In this document: piece by piece, positions 54,886-63,602 of the stretch
Numbering within the stretch: the first letter of the stretch is position 1
How the letters are laid out: each line of letters begins with the position of its first letter
Source: Chitinophagaceae bacterium
GTDB taxonomy: Bacteria; Bacteroidota; Bacteroidia; Chitinophagales; Chitinophagaceae
Length of the DNA stretch: 63,604 nucleotides
NCBI GenBank assembly: GCA_947375185.1
Contig: CANCEU010000009.1
Location: 1-63,604, forward strand
Direction: 5' to 3'
Program-made: the position numbers and the translations under genes
Notes under the pieces: generated by a model
Seen by the model: the letters and a program-made list of their open reading frames with translations, nothing else
What the model was told of the DNA's origin: nothing
The model's database searches: none

Positions 54886-56211
54886 ATGAAAAATATTTTT
54901 TCTTTTGCGCTTGTCGCATTAGGCTTTTTAGCATGCAATTCTAAAAGTGATTATAAGCAAATTACACATGACCCTGATTTATATGCAAACACAGTGCATG
55001 AATTAAATCAAGTTGTGATGGGTAACAATTTTAGTCCCATTATAGCTTCTCGTAATTATGCGTATGCTGCTATTGCTGGCTATGAAGTGACTGCTGCCGG
55101 AAATCCAAACAAGTACCAAAGTTTATCAGGTCAATTAAAAGGACTAGCTGAATTGCCTAAGCCGCAAGACACTGCTAATATTGATTTCCCTTATGCGTCC
55201 TTGGTTGCTTATTGTATGGTGGGAGAAGCGGTTACATTCCCAGAAGGAAGTTTAAAAGTTTATACCGACAGCTTACACCAATTGGTAAAAGCACATGGAA
55301 TGTCAAATTCAATGATTGAAGCCTCCGAAGGATATGCAAAAAAAGTAGGTGCTGCAATAATTGCTTGGAGTAAAAAAGACAATTATGCACAAACAAGAAG
55401 TGCGGAAAAATATACTGTGAAGGAAATACCAGGCCGATGGGTGCCAACACCCCCTATGTATGCTCAAGCAGCTGAACCACATTGGAAGGAAATTAGAACC
55501 ATGGTGTTAGATAGTGCTAGTCAATTTCGTCCTAAAGCGCCGCCTGTATTTAATGTTGCAGATAAAAATAGTGAATACTATATTAATGTAATGATGGTTA
55601 AAAATGCAGTGGATAGCTTAACCGATGAACAAAAGCATATTGCCAACTTTTGGGATGACAATCCATTTAAAGTAAATGTGAGTGGGCACATCATGTTCAG
55701 TTCTAAAAAATTCTCTCCTCCGGGTCATTGGATGAGCGTTGTAGGTATTGCAAATAAAACAGCAAAAGCTGATTTTGAAACTGCAACCTATGCTTACGCA
55801 AAAACTGCCATTGCCTTATTTGATGCATTCATTCATTGTTGGGATGCAAAATATGCATACAACACGGTACGCCCTGAAACAGTTATTAATAAATACTTTG
55901 ACATGAACTGGAGACCTTTATTACAAACTCCTGCTTTCCCAGAATATACATGTGGTCACTCCACTATTTCCTCTTCAGCAGCCGAAGTGTTAACCAGCGT
56001 TTATGGCGACAATTTTGCATATACTGATTCAACTGAATTAGAATTTGGAATAGCGAATAGAAGCTTTAAATCATTTAGAGCCGCTGCAGAAGAAAATAAC
56101 TGGGCAAGATTCTACGGAGGTTTACACTTTCACAATTCTTGTATCGTAAGTACCGAACAAGGTAAAAAAGTAGGTAGCTGGGTAGTAGATCATTTAAAAA
56201 TGAAAAAATAA
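54886..56211 (+). CDS. Vanadium-dependent haloperoxidase/PAP2-like lipoprotein
   Basis: The 441-residue lipoprotein has the lipobox GFLAC. I chose ATG 54886 over TTG 54880. The PAP2/haloperoxidase signature is present in three parts: KYAYNTVRP (Lys322, Arg329), YTCGHSTIS with Gly357-His358, and ARFYGGLHFHNS with Arg408 and His414. These residues bind vanadate or phosphate in the family. The first motif fits vanadium haloperoxidases well; a phosphatase function cannot be excluded. Its place beside SusC/SusD and CRTAC1-like genes suggests an extracytoplasmic role in the same locus. Halide specificity cannot be judged. Confidence 0.85.
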   Translation: MKNIFSFALVALGFLACNSKSDYKQITHDPDLYANTVHELNQVVMGNNFSPIIASRNYAYAAIAGYEVTAAGNPNKYQSLSGQLKGLAELPKPQDTANIDFPYASLVAYCMVGEAVTFPEGSLKVYTDSLHQLVKAHGMSNSMIEASEGYAKKVGAAIIAWSKKDNYAQTRSAEKYTVKEIPGRWVPTPPMYAQAAEPHWKEIRTMVLDSASQFRPKAPPVFNVADKNSEYYINVMMVKNAVDSLTDEQKHIANFWDDNPFKVNVSGHIMFSSKKFSPPGHWMSVVGIANKTAKADFETATYAYAKTAIALFDAFIHCWDAKYAYNTVRPETVINKYFDMNWRPLLQTPAFPEYTCGHSTISSSAAEVLTSVYGDNFAYTDSTELEFGIANRSFKSFRAAAEENNWARFYGGLHFHNSCIVSTEQGKKVGSWVVDHLKMKK

Positions 56212-56257
56212 CCAGGCCTAACAAATCAAAACATCATACTCAAACAACTACACACAA

Positions 56258-57376
56258 ATGAAAAAATATATTTTATCTCTATTAATTGTAATGGCTTTTT
56301 ATTCGCGAACAAATGCACAAGGTTGTGTCGCAATCCGAACCGTAGGTGGATTAAACACCATGGAACATTCAATGCATGATATGATGCATGATAGTAGTGC
56401 AAAAAAAGTGGAAGATCCAAAATGGGATTTTAATATCAGCGGTCGTTATTTTAAATCCTATAAACATTATAGCGGTACTACTGAAAACACTCAAAGAGTT
56501 GCTGACGGAACAGATGTACGTAATTTTAGCCGTACTGTTGACTTATCATTGGTGCGAAAAGTAAACGAACAATGGAGTATTGGCATTGACTTGCCATTAG
56601 TTTACAATGAGCGCACTTCATTGTATGAGCATATCAGCAGTACAAAAGGAAGTCCTAGATATTCAACCTATGCACAAGGCATTGGGGATATCAGAATTTC
56701 AGCATACAAATGGTTGATTGCACCAAAAGCAGGAAACAAAGGAAATTTATTAGGGGGTATCGGAATTAAATTGCCAACTGGAAATTATCAAGCAACCGAT
56801 GTATTTCATATTACCAAAACAACTACACGTGTTGGGCCTGTGGATCAATCTATCCAACCTGGTGATGGTGGATTAGGTGTAACATTCGAATTGAATGGAT
56901 TTAGAGCAATCAATAACACTTGGAGCTTATATAGCAATGCATATTATTTAATTAATCCTAAAGGTAATAACGGGGTAAGTACTACAAGAGGTGCTGTTGC
57001 GACAGCTTCTGCAATTAAGTATACTTCGGATGTTATGAGTGTACCTGATCAATATTTATTAAGAGCCGGTACTAACTGGACAAAAAATGCGCTTACTTTA
57101 TCATTAGGAGCGAGATATGAATGTATTCCTGCTTCGGATTTAATTGGAGACAATACAGGTTTTAGAAGACCAGGTAATGTGTTAGCGATTGAGCCTGGTG
57201 CAAATTATAGCTATAAGAAATTGAATTTCTACTTATATACTCCAATTGCAGTAAGAAGAGAGCGTCCACAAAGCTATCCAGATGTATTAAAAACAAATGA
57301 TACAGGTGTATTCTCAAGAGGTGATGCTGCTTTCGCTGATTATAGCATTAGTATTGGTATGGGGTACAAATTTTAA
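56258..57376 (+). CDS. Outer-membrane beta-barrel protein with Met/His-rich N-terminus
   Basis: The 372-residue protein has a signal peptide ending RTNAQ, followed by GCVAIRTVGG and a Met/His-rich stretch (MEHSMHDMMHDSSAKK) that could bind metal such as copper. The remainder alternates strands (WDFNISGRYFKSYKH, FSRTVDLSLVRKVNEQWSIGIDLPLVYNE) and ends YSISIGMGYKF with a terminal aromatic, as in outer-membrane barrels. It resembles putative transporter/porin proteins of Bacteroidota. It lies 46 bp after the haloperoxidase-like gene, probably in one transcript. The substrate is unknown. Confidence 0.7.
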   Translation: MKKYILSLLIVMAFYSRTNAQGCVAIRTVGGLNTMEHSMHDMMHDSSAKKVEDPKWDFNISGRYFKSYKHYSGTTENTQRVADGTDVRNFSRTVDLSLVRKVNEQWSIGIDLPLVYNERTSLYEHISSTKGSPRYSTYAQGIGDIRISAYKWLIAPKAGNKGNLLGGIGIKLPTGNYQATDVFHITKTTTRVGPVDQSIQPGDGGLGVTFELNGFRAINNTWSLYSNAYYLINPKGNNGVSTTRGAVATASAIKYTSDVMSVPDQYLLRAGTNWTKNALTLSLGARYECIPASDLIGDNTGFRRPGNVLAIEPGANYSYKKLNFYLYTPIAVRRERPQSYPDVLKTNDTGVFSRGDAAFADYSISIGMGYKF

Positions 57377-57402
57377 TAAAAATAAGGCTTTAACTAACCT
57401 TA

Positions 57403-58122
57403 CTATTTATTCAAATAGCTCACAAAATCAATAAGTGCTTGTTCTCCTTTTGAATTAGCAGCATGATTTTCCAAATACGCTTTCCAAATAGATTCGTCTA
57501 TGGGAAGCGTATTTTTTATTTGTTGAACATTGGTTTTGTTTCCATTAATGCTCCACATTTTATGCGCTACTTTTTCGAATACATAGTAAACTTCTTGATT
57601 TACATATTCTGTTTCATTTGCCCCGCCGTAATTATAAACTTCTCTAATTTTTTTATGTTGCCATTTTAATAGTTGGTATTTTCCTCCATCAGTAAGGAGT
57701 TGAAAAAAAGTATTTTCATTGCTATTCGCACTAGCCGGATAGCCACTTACAAAATGGTATAATTGCTGAGATTTATTTGCGTTGTCGACAGCCAAGTAAA
57801 AATCATTGATGATTCCTGCAACAATAAAAAATTGGTTGTCTCTTTTAAAATATAGCTTGTCTTCAAACAGTGAGTAATTGAGTGCACTATCTGAAAAGGA
57901 GGATCCATTTTTTAAATTCACTTTGCCGCTCACCCAATTATCCAATAATAAAGGATTGCCCTTTGTGTCGGCCTGCGCACCAATAGGAATCATTTTGCCT
58001 TCATTATTTTGAATTGACAAATCTCCTCCTACGCCGGTAGAACCCATGTGTTTTCCACTAGCTTGCGCGGATGCTGAAAATGAAAACGCTAATATGGATA
58101 CGATAACTATAAAATATTTCAT
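57403..58122 (-). CDS. Secreted protein of unknown function
   Basis: The 239-residue protein has a signal peptide (MKYFIVIVSILAFSFSASAQ). The mature chain is beta-rich with features such as VSGKVNLKNGSSFSDSALNYS, LYFKRDNQFFIV and a C-terminal helical end (WKAYLENHAANSKGEQALIDFVSYLNK). I do not recognise a family. It converges on the outer-membrane barrel gene with a 26-bp gap and is not obviously part of either neighbouring operon. Confidence 0.6.
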   Translation of the reverse strand: MKYFIVIVSILAFSFSASAQASGKHMGSTGVGGDLSIQNNEGKMIPIGAQADTKGNPLLLDNWVSGKVNLKNGSSFSDSALNYSLFEDKLYFKRDNQFFIVAGIINDFYLAVDNANKSQQLYHFVSGYPASANSNENTFFQLLTDGGKYQLLKWQHKKIREVYNYGGANETEYVNQEVYYVFEKVAHKMWSINGNKTNVQQIKNTLPIDESIWKAYLENHAANSKGEQALIDFVSYLNK

Positions 58123-58242
58123 AAATAAAAATTAGGCTTGAGTAATAAAAACAAAGTTAAAACATCAAAGCCTAATTTATATTATTAAAGGATAAGCGGG
58201 CAGTCATAGTTATTTTTTGATATAGAAAGCCACTTTTACCTA

Positions 58243-60198
58243 TTACTTTCCTTTCACTGATTCTAAAATCGCAAAACTATAAGGAGGAAGTACAAAGTAT
58301 TCATTGTCATTGCCTACTTTATGATCTACGCCTGACCAATGATCATGCAATACCGAAGGGCGTTCTCCATGTTCTTTAAACGCATACCAAGTAACAAAGG
58401 AGGCCGTGTGTTTGTAATTAAATAAACAATATAATTTTCGGTTTTCATTGGAGCGAACAAATCCTGCCACATGAATATTGTGAGGTGTCATCCAAGTAAC
58501 GTTTTTGGTATCACTAATAACGTCTAATGCCTTACGCGTAGCAATTAATTTTTTTGTATTGGAGAATATGGTATGTTCATAACTACCCTCTATATTTCTT
58601 TTGTCATTCTTCTCCCAGTTCATAATAGGTCGATGCATCCATCTGTTGTCATAACTTTTACCAGGATCTTGCAAATAGCTGTAGTCATTGGTGTAAGCTA
58701 ATTCATCTCCATAAAATAACATTGGGATGCCGCCCATAAACATACTTTGCGCTTGCATTAAAATTATTTTTCGCAATGCAAATTCAATTTCTGTTGCATT
58801 ATTCCATTCCACTGCTTTTTCTAATCCACATAATGATGCAAGAGAGCCACTTATACGAGCATCTCCAGTTTTTGGATTTACCGAAAATAAGGCACCCGCC
58901 GATACGGAACCCTCGTGCCATCCTGCGAAAAAGTTTTTTAAATAAGTACGATGTTGGTATGGGTTAAATCCAACGCGTTCAATCATATAATCATCATATC
59001 CTAAGCCAATATCATCGTGGCATCTTGTATAGGATATCCAAGTACAGCCATATGGCTTTTGCATAATGGGATGTTGAGCTGCCAGCATTACTCTTGTATC
59101 TCCAGTAGCAATTGCATCCCATTGCAAGGCCATCTGAGTCGCATTGTAGGCAACGTCACATTCTTTAGCTACATAATTATCTGTCCCAAAATATTTAATG
59201 ATTTCATTTGGAGCAACAATGGCTTCTCCTAATATTGCCATACCTGGGCTCGCTACCTGAACGCATTGTTTAATTAAGCGCAATAGGGTATGCGCTTGGG
59301 GAAGGTTTTGACAAGTAGTCCCTAATTGTTTCCAAATGAATGCAGGGGCATCAATGCGTAATATGTCGACTCCTAAATTGGCATAGTGTAATACATTTTC
59401 AAGCATGGCCACCAGTACATTGGGATTACTGTAGTTTAAATCCCATTGGTAATGATGAAAAACAGTCATTACCCACTTATTGCATTCTTGTATGTAGGTA
59501 AAACTGCCGGGAGAAGATTCCGGAAAAATCTCCGGCATGGTTTGATCTAATTGATTTGGAATATCTCGGTTATCATAAAAATAAAAGAAGTCTTGAAAGT
59601 AAGTGTCTCCTGCTTTTGCTTTTTGGGCCCATTCATGATGGTGTGATGTATGGTTTAAAACAATATCTAACATCAGGTACATATTATGCGCATTCATTTT
59701 CCCAATAAGTGCATTTAAGTCTTCATTGGTGCCAAAACGCGCATCTACTTTTCTAAAATTGGAAACAGCGTATCCTCCATCACTTTCACCTGCAGGACTT
59801 TCAAACACTGGCATCAGATGTAGGAAATTGACACCTAACTCATCAAAATAGTTTAATTTTTCGGTTAGCCCTTTAATGCTGCCAGCGAAACGGTCAACAT
59901 ATAAACTCATGCCTGTAATTTGGTTGCTTAAAAACCAATTACCTATTTTTTCTTTCGCATCATCTTTTTTTAAGAATGTATCAGACCTTTGCAAATAACA
60001 ATCAACAATTGATTCTAGTAACGTATCAAAGCTTTCATTGCGTTTTGGATGTCCACCATAAATTTCATTGAATAAAGATTCAATGGATGATAAATGAAGT
60101 AAAAATCTTTCGGCAAACGCCTTGTCCTTTTTCTCAAGATCAATATTTTTTACTTTTAGAAGTTCTTTTCCAAAAGCGTGTAAGGCAGATGAATTCAC
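58243..60198 (-). CDS. Amylosucrase (GH13 subfamily 4)
   Basis: This enzyme transfers glucose from sucrose to an alpha-1,4-glucan, releasing fructose. It has 651 residues and no signal peptide, so it is cytoplasmic. The GH13 regions are clear: DIVLNHTSHHHEW, GVDILRIDAPAFIWKQLGT with nucleophile Asp283, AILGEAIVAP with acid/base Glu325, and YTRCHDDIG with His394-Asp395. The segment FIWKQLGTTCQNLPQAH is diagnostic of amylosucrase, and the catalytic positions nearly equal those of the Neisseria polysaccharea enzyme. It is last in the operon transporter-kinase-amylosucrase, which provides sucrose and removes fructose. A sucrose hydrolase of the same subfamily is the alternative. Confidence 0.92.
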   Translation of the reverse strand: MNSSALHAFGKELLKVKNIDLEKKDKAFAERFLLHLSSIESLFNEIYGGHPKRNESFDTLLESIVDCYLQRSDTFLKKDDAKEKIGNWFLSNQITGMSLYVDRFAGSIKGLTEKLNYFDELGVNFLHLMPVFESPAGESDGGYAVSNFRKVDARFGTNEDLNALIGKMNAHNMYLMLDIVLNHTSHHHEWAQKAKAGDTYFQDFFYFYDNRDIPNQLDQTMPEIFPESSPGSFTYIQECNKWVMTVFHHYQWDLNYSNPNVLVAMLENVLHYANLGVDILRIDAPAFIWKQLGTTCQNLPQAHTLLRLIKQCVQVASPGMAILGEAIVAPNEIIKYFGTDNYVAKECDVAYNATQMALQWDAIATGDTRVMLAAQHPIMQKPYGCTWISYTRCHDDIGLGYDDYMIERVGFNPYQHRTYLKNFFAGWHEGSVSAGALFSVNPKTGDARISGSLASLCGLEKAVEWNNATEIEFALRKIILMQAQSMFMGGIPMLFYGDELAYTNDYSYLQDPGKSYDNRWMHRPIMNWEKNDKRNIEGSYEHTIFSNTKKLIATRKALDVISDTKNVTWMTPHNIHVAGFVRSNENRKLYCLFNYKHTASFVTWYAFKEHGERPSVLHDHWSGVDHKVGNDNEYFVLPPYSFAILESVKGK

Positions 60199-60216
60199 AG
60201 TGAGCTAAATATTTAT

Positions 60217-61167
60217 TTAATTAAAAATAGAGTTGTTTAAATGTTTGAATGCTTCCATTGCACCCATGTATTCGCAGGTACGCGCACCTGCTTTGTTTGC
60301 GTTAGCAATTATTTTTTTCCATTCGGAAAGTTCAATCGCTTTTAATTGCGAAGGGGTGTGGTTAATTAATTGAAATAACACTGCACCCACAAAGGCATCT
60401 CCTGCACCCGTTGCGTCCACCGGGGTAATGGCAATGCTACTAATCATTTCTAAATGATTGCCAACTGAAAGCAGTGTACCTTCTTTTCCAAGTGTTATTG
60501 CGAATATTGCGTTTGATTTTTTCCTTAAAATACTGGCTGCATGTTGTACAGTATCACAGCCTGTAATTAACAATGCTTCTTCATCGCTTAATTTAAAGAA
60601 ATGGCATTGTTCAATAAATGGCCATGATTGGTCAATAAAGCTTTGAGTATTATTTTGAAATAATAAGTGGCGATAATTTGGATCAAAACTAATTATGGTA
60701 TTATTTTCTTTTGCCTTAGCTAATAATTCAGTGTATGCATTTTGCAATGGCCCAGGTAAAAAACCAGTAGCAGAACCAAAATGCACAATACTGTATTCGT
60801 TTATATGCAATGCCGCTAAATCATTGTAGCTAAGTTGTCCGTCGGCCCCACGATTAAAATAAAAATCGCGCTCACCATCTTCCATTAAAGACACAAATGC
60901 AAATGTGGTAAAGTGATTTGGATCTTGGATTACCCATTTAGTATCAACGCCCATCTCATTTAATAATTCAATTAAATGTTGTCCAAATGGATCCTTGCCC
61001 ACTTTAGCAGCCATGTCCACTTTGGCACCTAAAGCAGCAATAGCAGCAGCAACGTTAGCCGGAGCACCACCCGCTTTTTTAAGAAAATTTTGACCCTTTG
61101 ATAAGCTTGAGCCTCGATCGGTACAAATCATATCAATCAAGGCTTCTCCTATACATAATACTTTCAT
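60217..61167 (-). CDS. PfkB-family sugar kinase, probable fructokinase
   Basis: The 316-residue ribokinase-fold kinase starts MKVLCIGEALIDMICTDRG. It has the N-terminal GGAPANVAAAIAALGAKV and the C-terminal signature DATGAGDAFVGAVLF with the catalytic Asp. It would phosphorylate the fructose released by amylosucrase, giving fructose-6-phosphate. Gene order between the transporter (19 bp) and amylosucrase (18 bp) supports this assignment; motifs alone cannot fix the sugar. Confidence 0.9.
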   Translation of the reverse strand: MKVLCIGEALIDMICTDRGSSLSKGQNFLKKAGGAPANVAAAIAALGAKVDMAAKVGKDPFGQHLIELLNEMGVDTKWVIQDPNHFTTFAFVSLMEDGERDFYFNRGADGQLSYNDLAALHINEYSIVHFGSATGFLPGPLQNAYTELLAKAKENNTIISFDPNYRHLLFQNNTQSFIDQSWPFIEQCHFFKLSDEEALLITGCDTVQHAASILRKKSNAIFAITLGKEGTLLSVGNHLEMISSIAITPVDATGAGDAFVGAVLFQLINHTPSQLKAIELSEWKKIIANANKAGARTCEYMGAMEAFKHLNNSIFN

Positions 61168-61186
61168 AGTTGTTCTTTAAAGTAAA

Positions 61187-62521
61187 TTAATGTTCACCAT
61201 TCAATGGTAAATTTTCTGCTTCAGCTGATGTAAAATCACTTTTAATAAAAAGAGTTAAAGCTGATGCGATTAGTAAAAACACTCCTCCAAAACTTATTGC
61301 CTTTCCTGGGTCATTGTTTAAAAAGTGTTTTAATACATATCCAAAAGTGGTTGTTTGTATTAGCATTGGAATTACAATCATCATATTGATTATACCCATG
61401 TAAACACCGTATCGTTCTTTCGGAATTTTATGTACTACTAATAAATATGGAATACCCATCATACTCGCCCATGCAATTCCAAACCCAGTCATTGGAATAA
61501 ATAATAAATTTTTATCAGTGATATGTGGGAATATGAGTAAGCCAATTCCTGCCATAATTAAACAGAGTACATGAATTAATTTAGGGCTTATTTTTTTAGC
61601 CAACCATAACAAAACAAAAGCAGATAAAAAAGTTACAATATTGTACCATCCATTCACGAGTCCAGTCCAACCTACTGCTTCATCATACAATTTATTATGT
61701 TCATAGGAACTTGTTTTCCATACCGACAACGCAATACTTTTGGAAGCATTTTGCCAGTAACAAAAAAGCGCATACCACTGAAACAAATACACTAATCCCA
61801 ACTGCCACATTACTTTTGGCATATTTTTTATCGCAGAACCGATTTCAATAAATGGGGTAAAAATATTTAGTGGCTCTTTTTTTAATGCAGCTAATTCTTG
61901 GGGAGTTGGAGGAATTTCAGGTGTTTTATATACTGACCATGCAACCGAGGCAATGGAGCAAACGGTGCCTAAAAAGAAAGAGGCATATACCCAAACAGGT
62001 AACTTGCCATAGCTTCCTGTTATATGTTTTTGAAAAAAGAATAAAGATAAGTTTGCTAAAGTAATTCCTAGTCCAGTAAAAAAACTCTGTGTTAAAAAAC
62101 CTGTTGCATGTTGATTTTGTGGAAGTTTATCTGCAATGAATGCACGATAAGGTTCCATTGCTGTATTATTGGCGGCATCTAAAATCCATAATAAGCCAAC
62201 CGCCATCCACAATGCACTACTAAATGGGAATAAGAACAAACATAAACTACAAAGTATCGCCCCAATCATAAAATATGGCTTACGACGGCCATACTTCGGG
62301 GACCAGGTTTTATCACTCATTGCACCAATAATTGGTTGAATTAATAAACCTGTCATAGGGCCAGCTAAATTCAATAATGGAATTTGATCTGGACTTGCAC
62401 CAAGCATATCATAAATTGGGTTCACTGCGGATTGTTGCAATCCGAAACTATATTGAATTCCAAAAAAACCAACATTCATGTTGATGATCTGCGAAAATGT
62501 CAACCTTGGTTTATAAGACAT
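61187..62521 (-). CDS. SLC45/GPH-like MFS sugar transporter, probable sucrose importer
   Basis: The 444-residue inner-membrane protein has about twelve helices. The loop IGAMSDKTWSPKYGRRKPYFMIG between helices 2 and 3 and the early NMNVGFFGIQYSFGLQQSAVNPIYDMLGA match the sucrose-type SLC45 subfamily of the major facilitator superfamily. It leads the operon with a PfkB kinase and amylosucrase, which makes sucrose the most likely substrate; maltose or other disaccharides are possible. Its promoter region contains a palindrome directly beside the -7-like box. Confidence 0.88.
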   Translation of the reverse strand: MSYKPRLTFSQIINMNVGFFGIQYSFGLQQSAVNPIYDMLGASPDQIPLLNLAGPMTGLLIQPIIGAMSDKTWSPKYGRRKPYFMIGAILCSLCLFLFPFSSALWMAVGLLWILDAANNTAMEPYRAFIADKLPQNQHATGFLTQSFFTGLGITLANLSLFFFQKHITGSYGKLPVWVYASFFLGTVCSIASVAWSVYKTPEIPPTPQELAALKKEPLNIFTPFIEIGSAIKNMPKVMWQLGLVYLFQWYALFCYWQNASKSIALSVWKTSSYEHNKLYDEAVGWTGLVNGWYNIVTFLSAFVLLWLAKKISPKLIHVLCLIMAGIGLLIFPHITDKNLLFIPMTGFGIAWASMMGIPYLLVVHKIPKERYGVYMGIINMMIVIPMLIQTTTFGYVLKHFLNNDPGKAISFGGVFLLIASALTLFIKSDFTSAEAENLPLNGEH

Positions 62522-62539
62522 AATGGTATCATTTGGTTA

Positions 62540-62553
62540 AGCAAAGCGTTGCT
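62540..62553. promoter_or_regulatory. Candidate operator at the sucrose-operon promoter
   Basis: AGCAA-AGCG-TTGCT is an inverted repeat with 5-bp arms. On the minus strand (AGCAACGCTTTGCT) it directly follows TATATTTA, a near -7 box at 62560-62553, so it overlaps the expected transcription start. It shares CAA and TTTG half-site letters with the CAAACGTTTG site near lacI. Confidence 0.5.
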
Positions 62554-62645
62554 AAATATAGTCAATTTGTATTTTTCAAGTCCGCTTTATCGCGTAGATT
62601 TTATATTTTTCAACTATTATTTTCTCTGCAAACCTTTGCGCTGCG

Positions 62646-62653
62646 TATCTTTG
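62646..62653 (+). promoter_or_regulatory. -7 box of the YcxB-like gene
   Basis: TATCTTTG is an exact TAnnTTTG match, 25 nt before the ATG at 62679. Confidence 0.55.
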
Positions 62654-62678
62654 TTTCAATTTTTACAAAAAGTAAAGC

Positions 62679-63143
62679 ATGTCCTATCCAATTTCTTTTA
62701 AAAAACCAGCTGTGCTTCAAGCCTTACGGTATCATTTTATGAAACAGCCTGAGATCAAAACATTAATGATCGTAATCAATTTGTATGCCGTGGTTACTGC
62801 TGTTTTGTTGTTTATGAAAAAAATTAGACCCGAACCTTTTTTGTTAGGCTCTTTATTATGGATTGTGTTGATGCTTTATTTCTGGTACATTTTGCCTAAT
62901 CAGTTTTATAAGAAAACAACTTTATTTAAAGAAAGATGGGATTTTAGTTTTACAGATAATGAAGCTCAACTAATAGGCGCATTAGGGGAAGCAAGTTGGC
63001 TATGGGAAAACGTTACCCATTATTTTGAAAGCCCATATTTCTTTCATTTTTATTTTAGCCCAAAGAGTTTCTTTCTAATTCCAAAGGAATCTATTAGCAT
63101 GGAGGATAAACATATAATTAGGGGCATATTAAAAGATAAATAG
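62679..63143 (+). CDS. YcxB-like membrane protein
   Basis: The 154-residue protein has two hydrophobic helices (about 30-46 and 53-73: FLLGSLLWIVLMLYFWYILP). A C-terminal soluble domain follows with WDFSFTDNEAQLIG, ASWLWENVTHYFESPYFFHFYF and FFLIPKESI, matching the YcxB-like domain pattern. The function of this family is unknown. It is transcribed divergently from the sucrose operon and is not obviously related to it. Confidence 0.65.
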   Translation: MSYPISFKKPAVLQALRYHFMKQPEIKTLMIVINLYAVVTAVLLFMKKIRPEPFLLGSLLWIVLMLYFWYILPNQFYKKTTLFKERWDFSFTDNEAQLIGALGEASWLWENVTHYFESPYFFHFYFSPKSFFLIPKESISMEDKHIIRGILKDK

Positions 63144-63210
63144 ATTGTCAATTGGGGCAATGCGCACCATTACTACTACTTGTTCGCATAAATAAGACTA
63201 AATTTTCAAT

Positions 63211-63260
63211 CATTTTTATCGTCATAAACCTAGAAAAAAGACTCAAAAGCGATAAAAATG
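63211..63260. repeat. Inverted repeat in the gap before acpP
   Basis: CATTTTTATCG (63211-63221) is exactly inverted as CGATAAAAATG (63250-63260), 11-bp arms with a 28-nt loop. It lies in the 222-bp gap between the YcxB-like gene and acpP, 74 bp before the acpP -7 box. It could be a transcript-end hairpin or a protein site; no T run follows. Confidence 0.5.
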
Positions 63261-63334
63261 CACATATTAGTACCATTCAGGTAAATTGTGCAAACAAAAA
63301 GGCAAATAAAATATGGCTATTTTAACAAAAAGTA

Positions 63335-63342
63335 TATTTTTG
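63335..63342 (+). promoter_or_regulatory. -7 box of acpP
   Basis: TATTTTTG is an exact TAnnTTTG match, 23 nt before the acpP ATG. Confidence 0.6.
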
Positions 63343-63365
63343 CGCCGTAAACAAAACTATTTACA

Positions 63366-63602
63366 ATGTCAGACATCGCATCAAGAGTTAAGAAAATCAT
63401 CGTGGACAAATTAGGAGTTGATGAAGCAGAAGTTACTAACGAAGCATCATTTACTAATGATTTGGGAGCAGATTCATTAGACACTGTTGAGTTAATCATG
63501 GAGTTCGAAAAAGAATTCAACATTTCTATTCCAGACGAACAAGCAGAAACTATTACTACCGTTGGTCAAGCTGTTGCTTATATCGAGGAACACGCGAAAT
63601 AA
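63366..63602 (+). CDS. acpP: Acyl carrier protein
   Basis: This small acidic carrier for fatty-acid synthesis has 78 residues and is complete; the TAA stop falls at 63600-63602. The phosphopantetheine attachment site is Ser37 in [13 protein letters not shown]. It has its own promoter box. The usual fabF neighbour would lie beyond the window. Confidence 0.97.
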   Translation: MSDIASRVKKIIVDKLGVDEAEVTNEASFTNDLGADSLDTVELIMEFEKEFNISIPDEQAETITTVGQAVAYIEEHAK

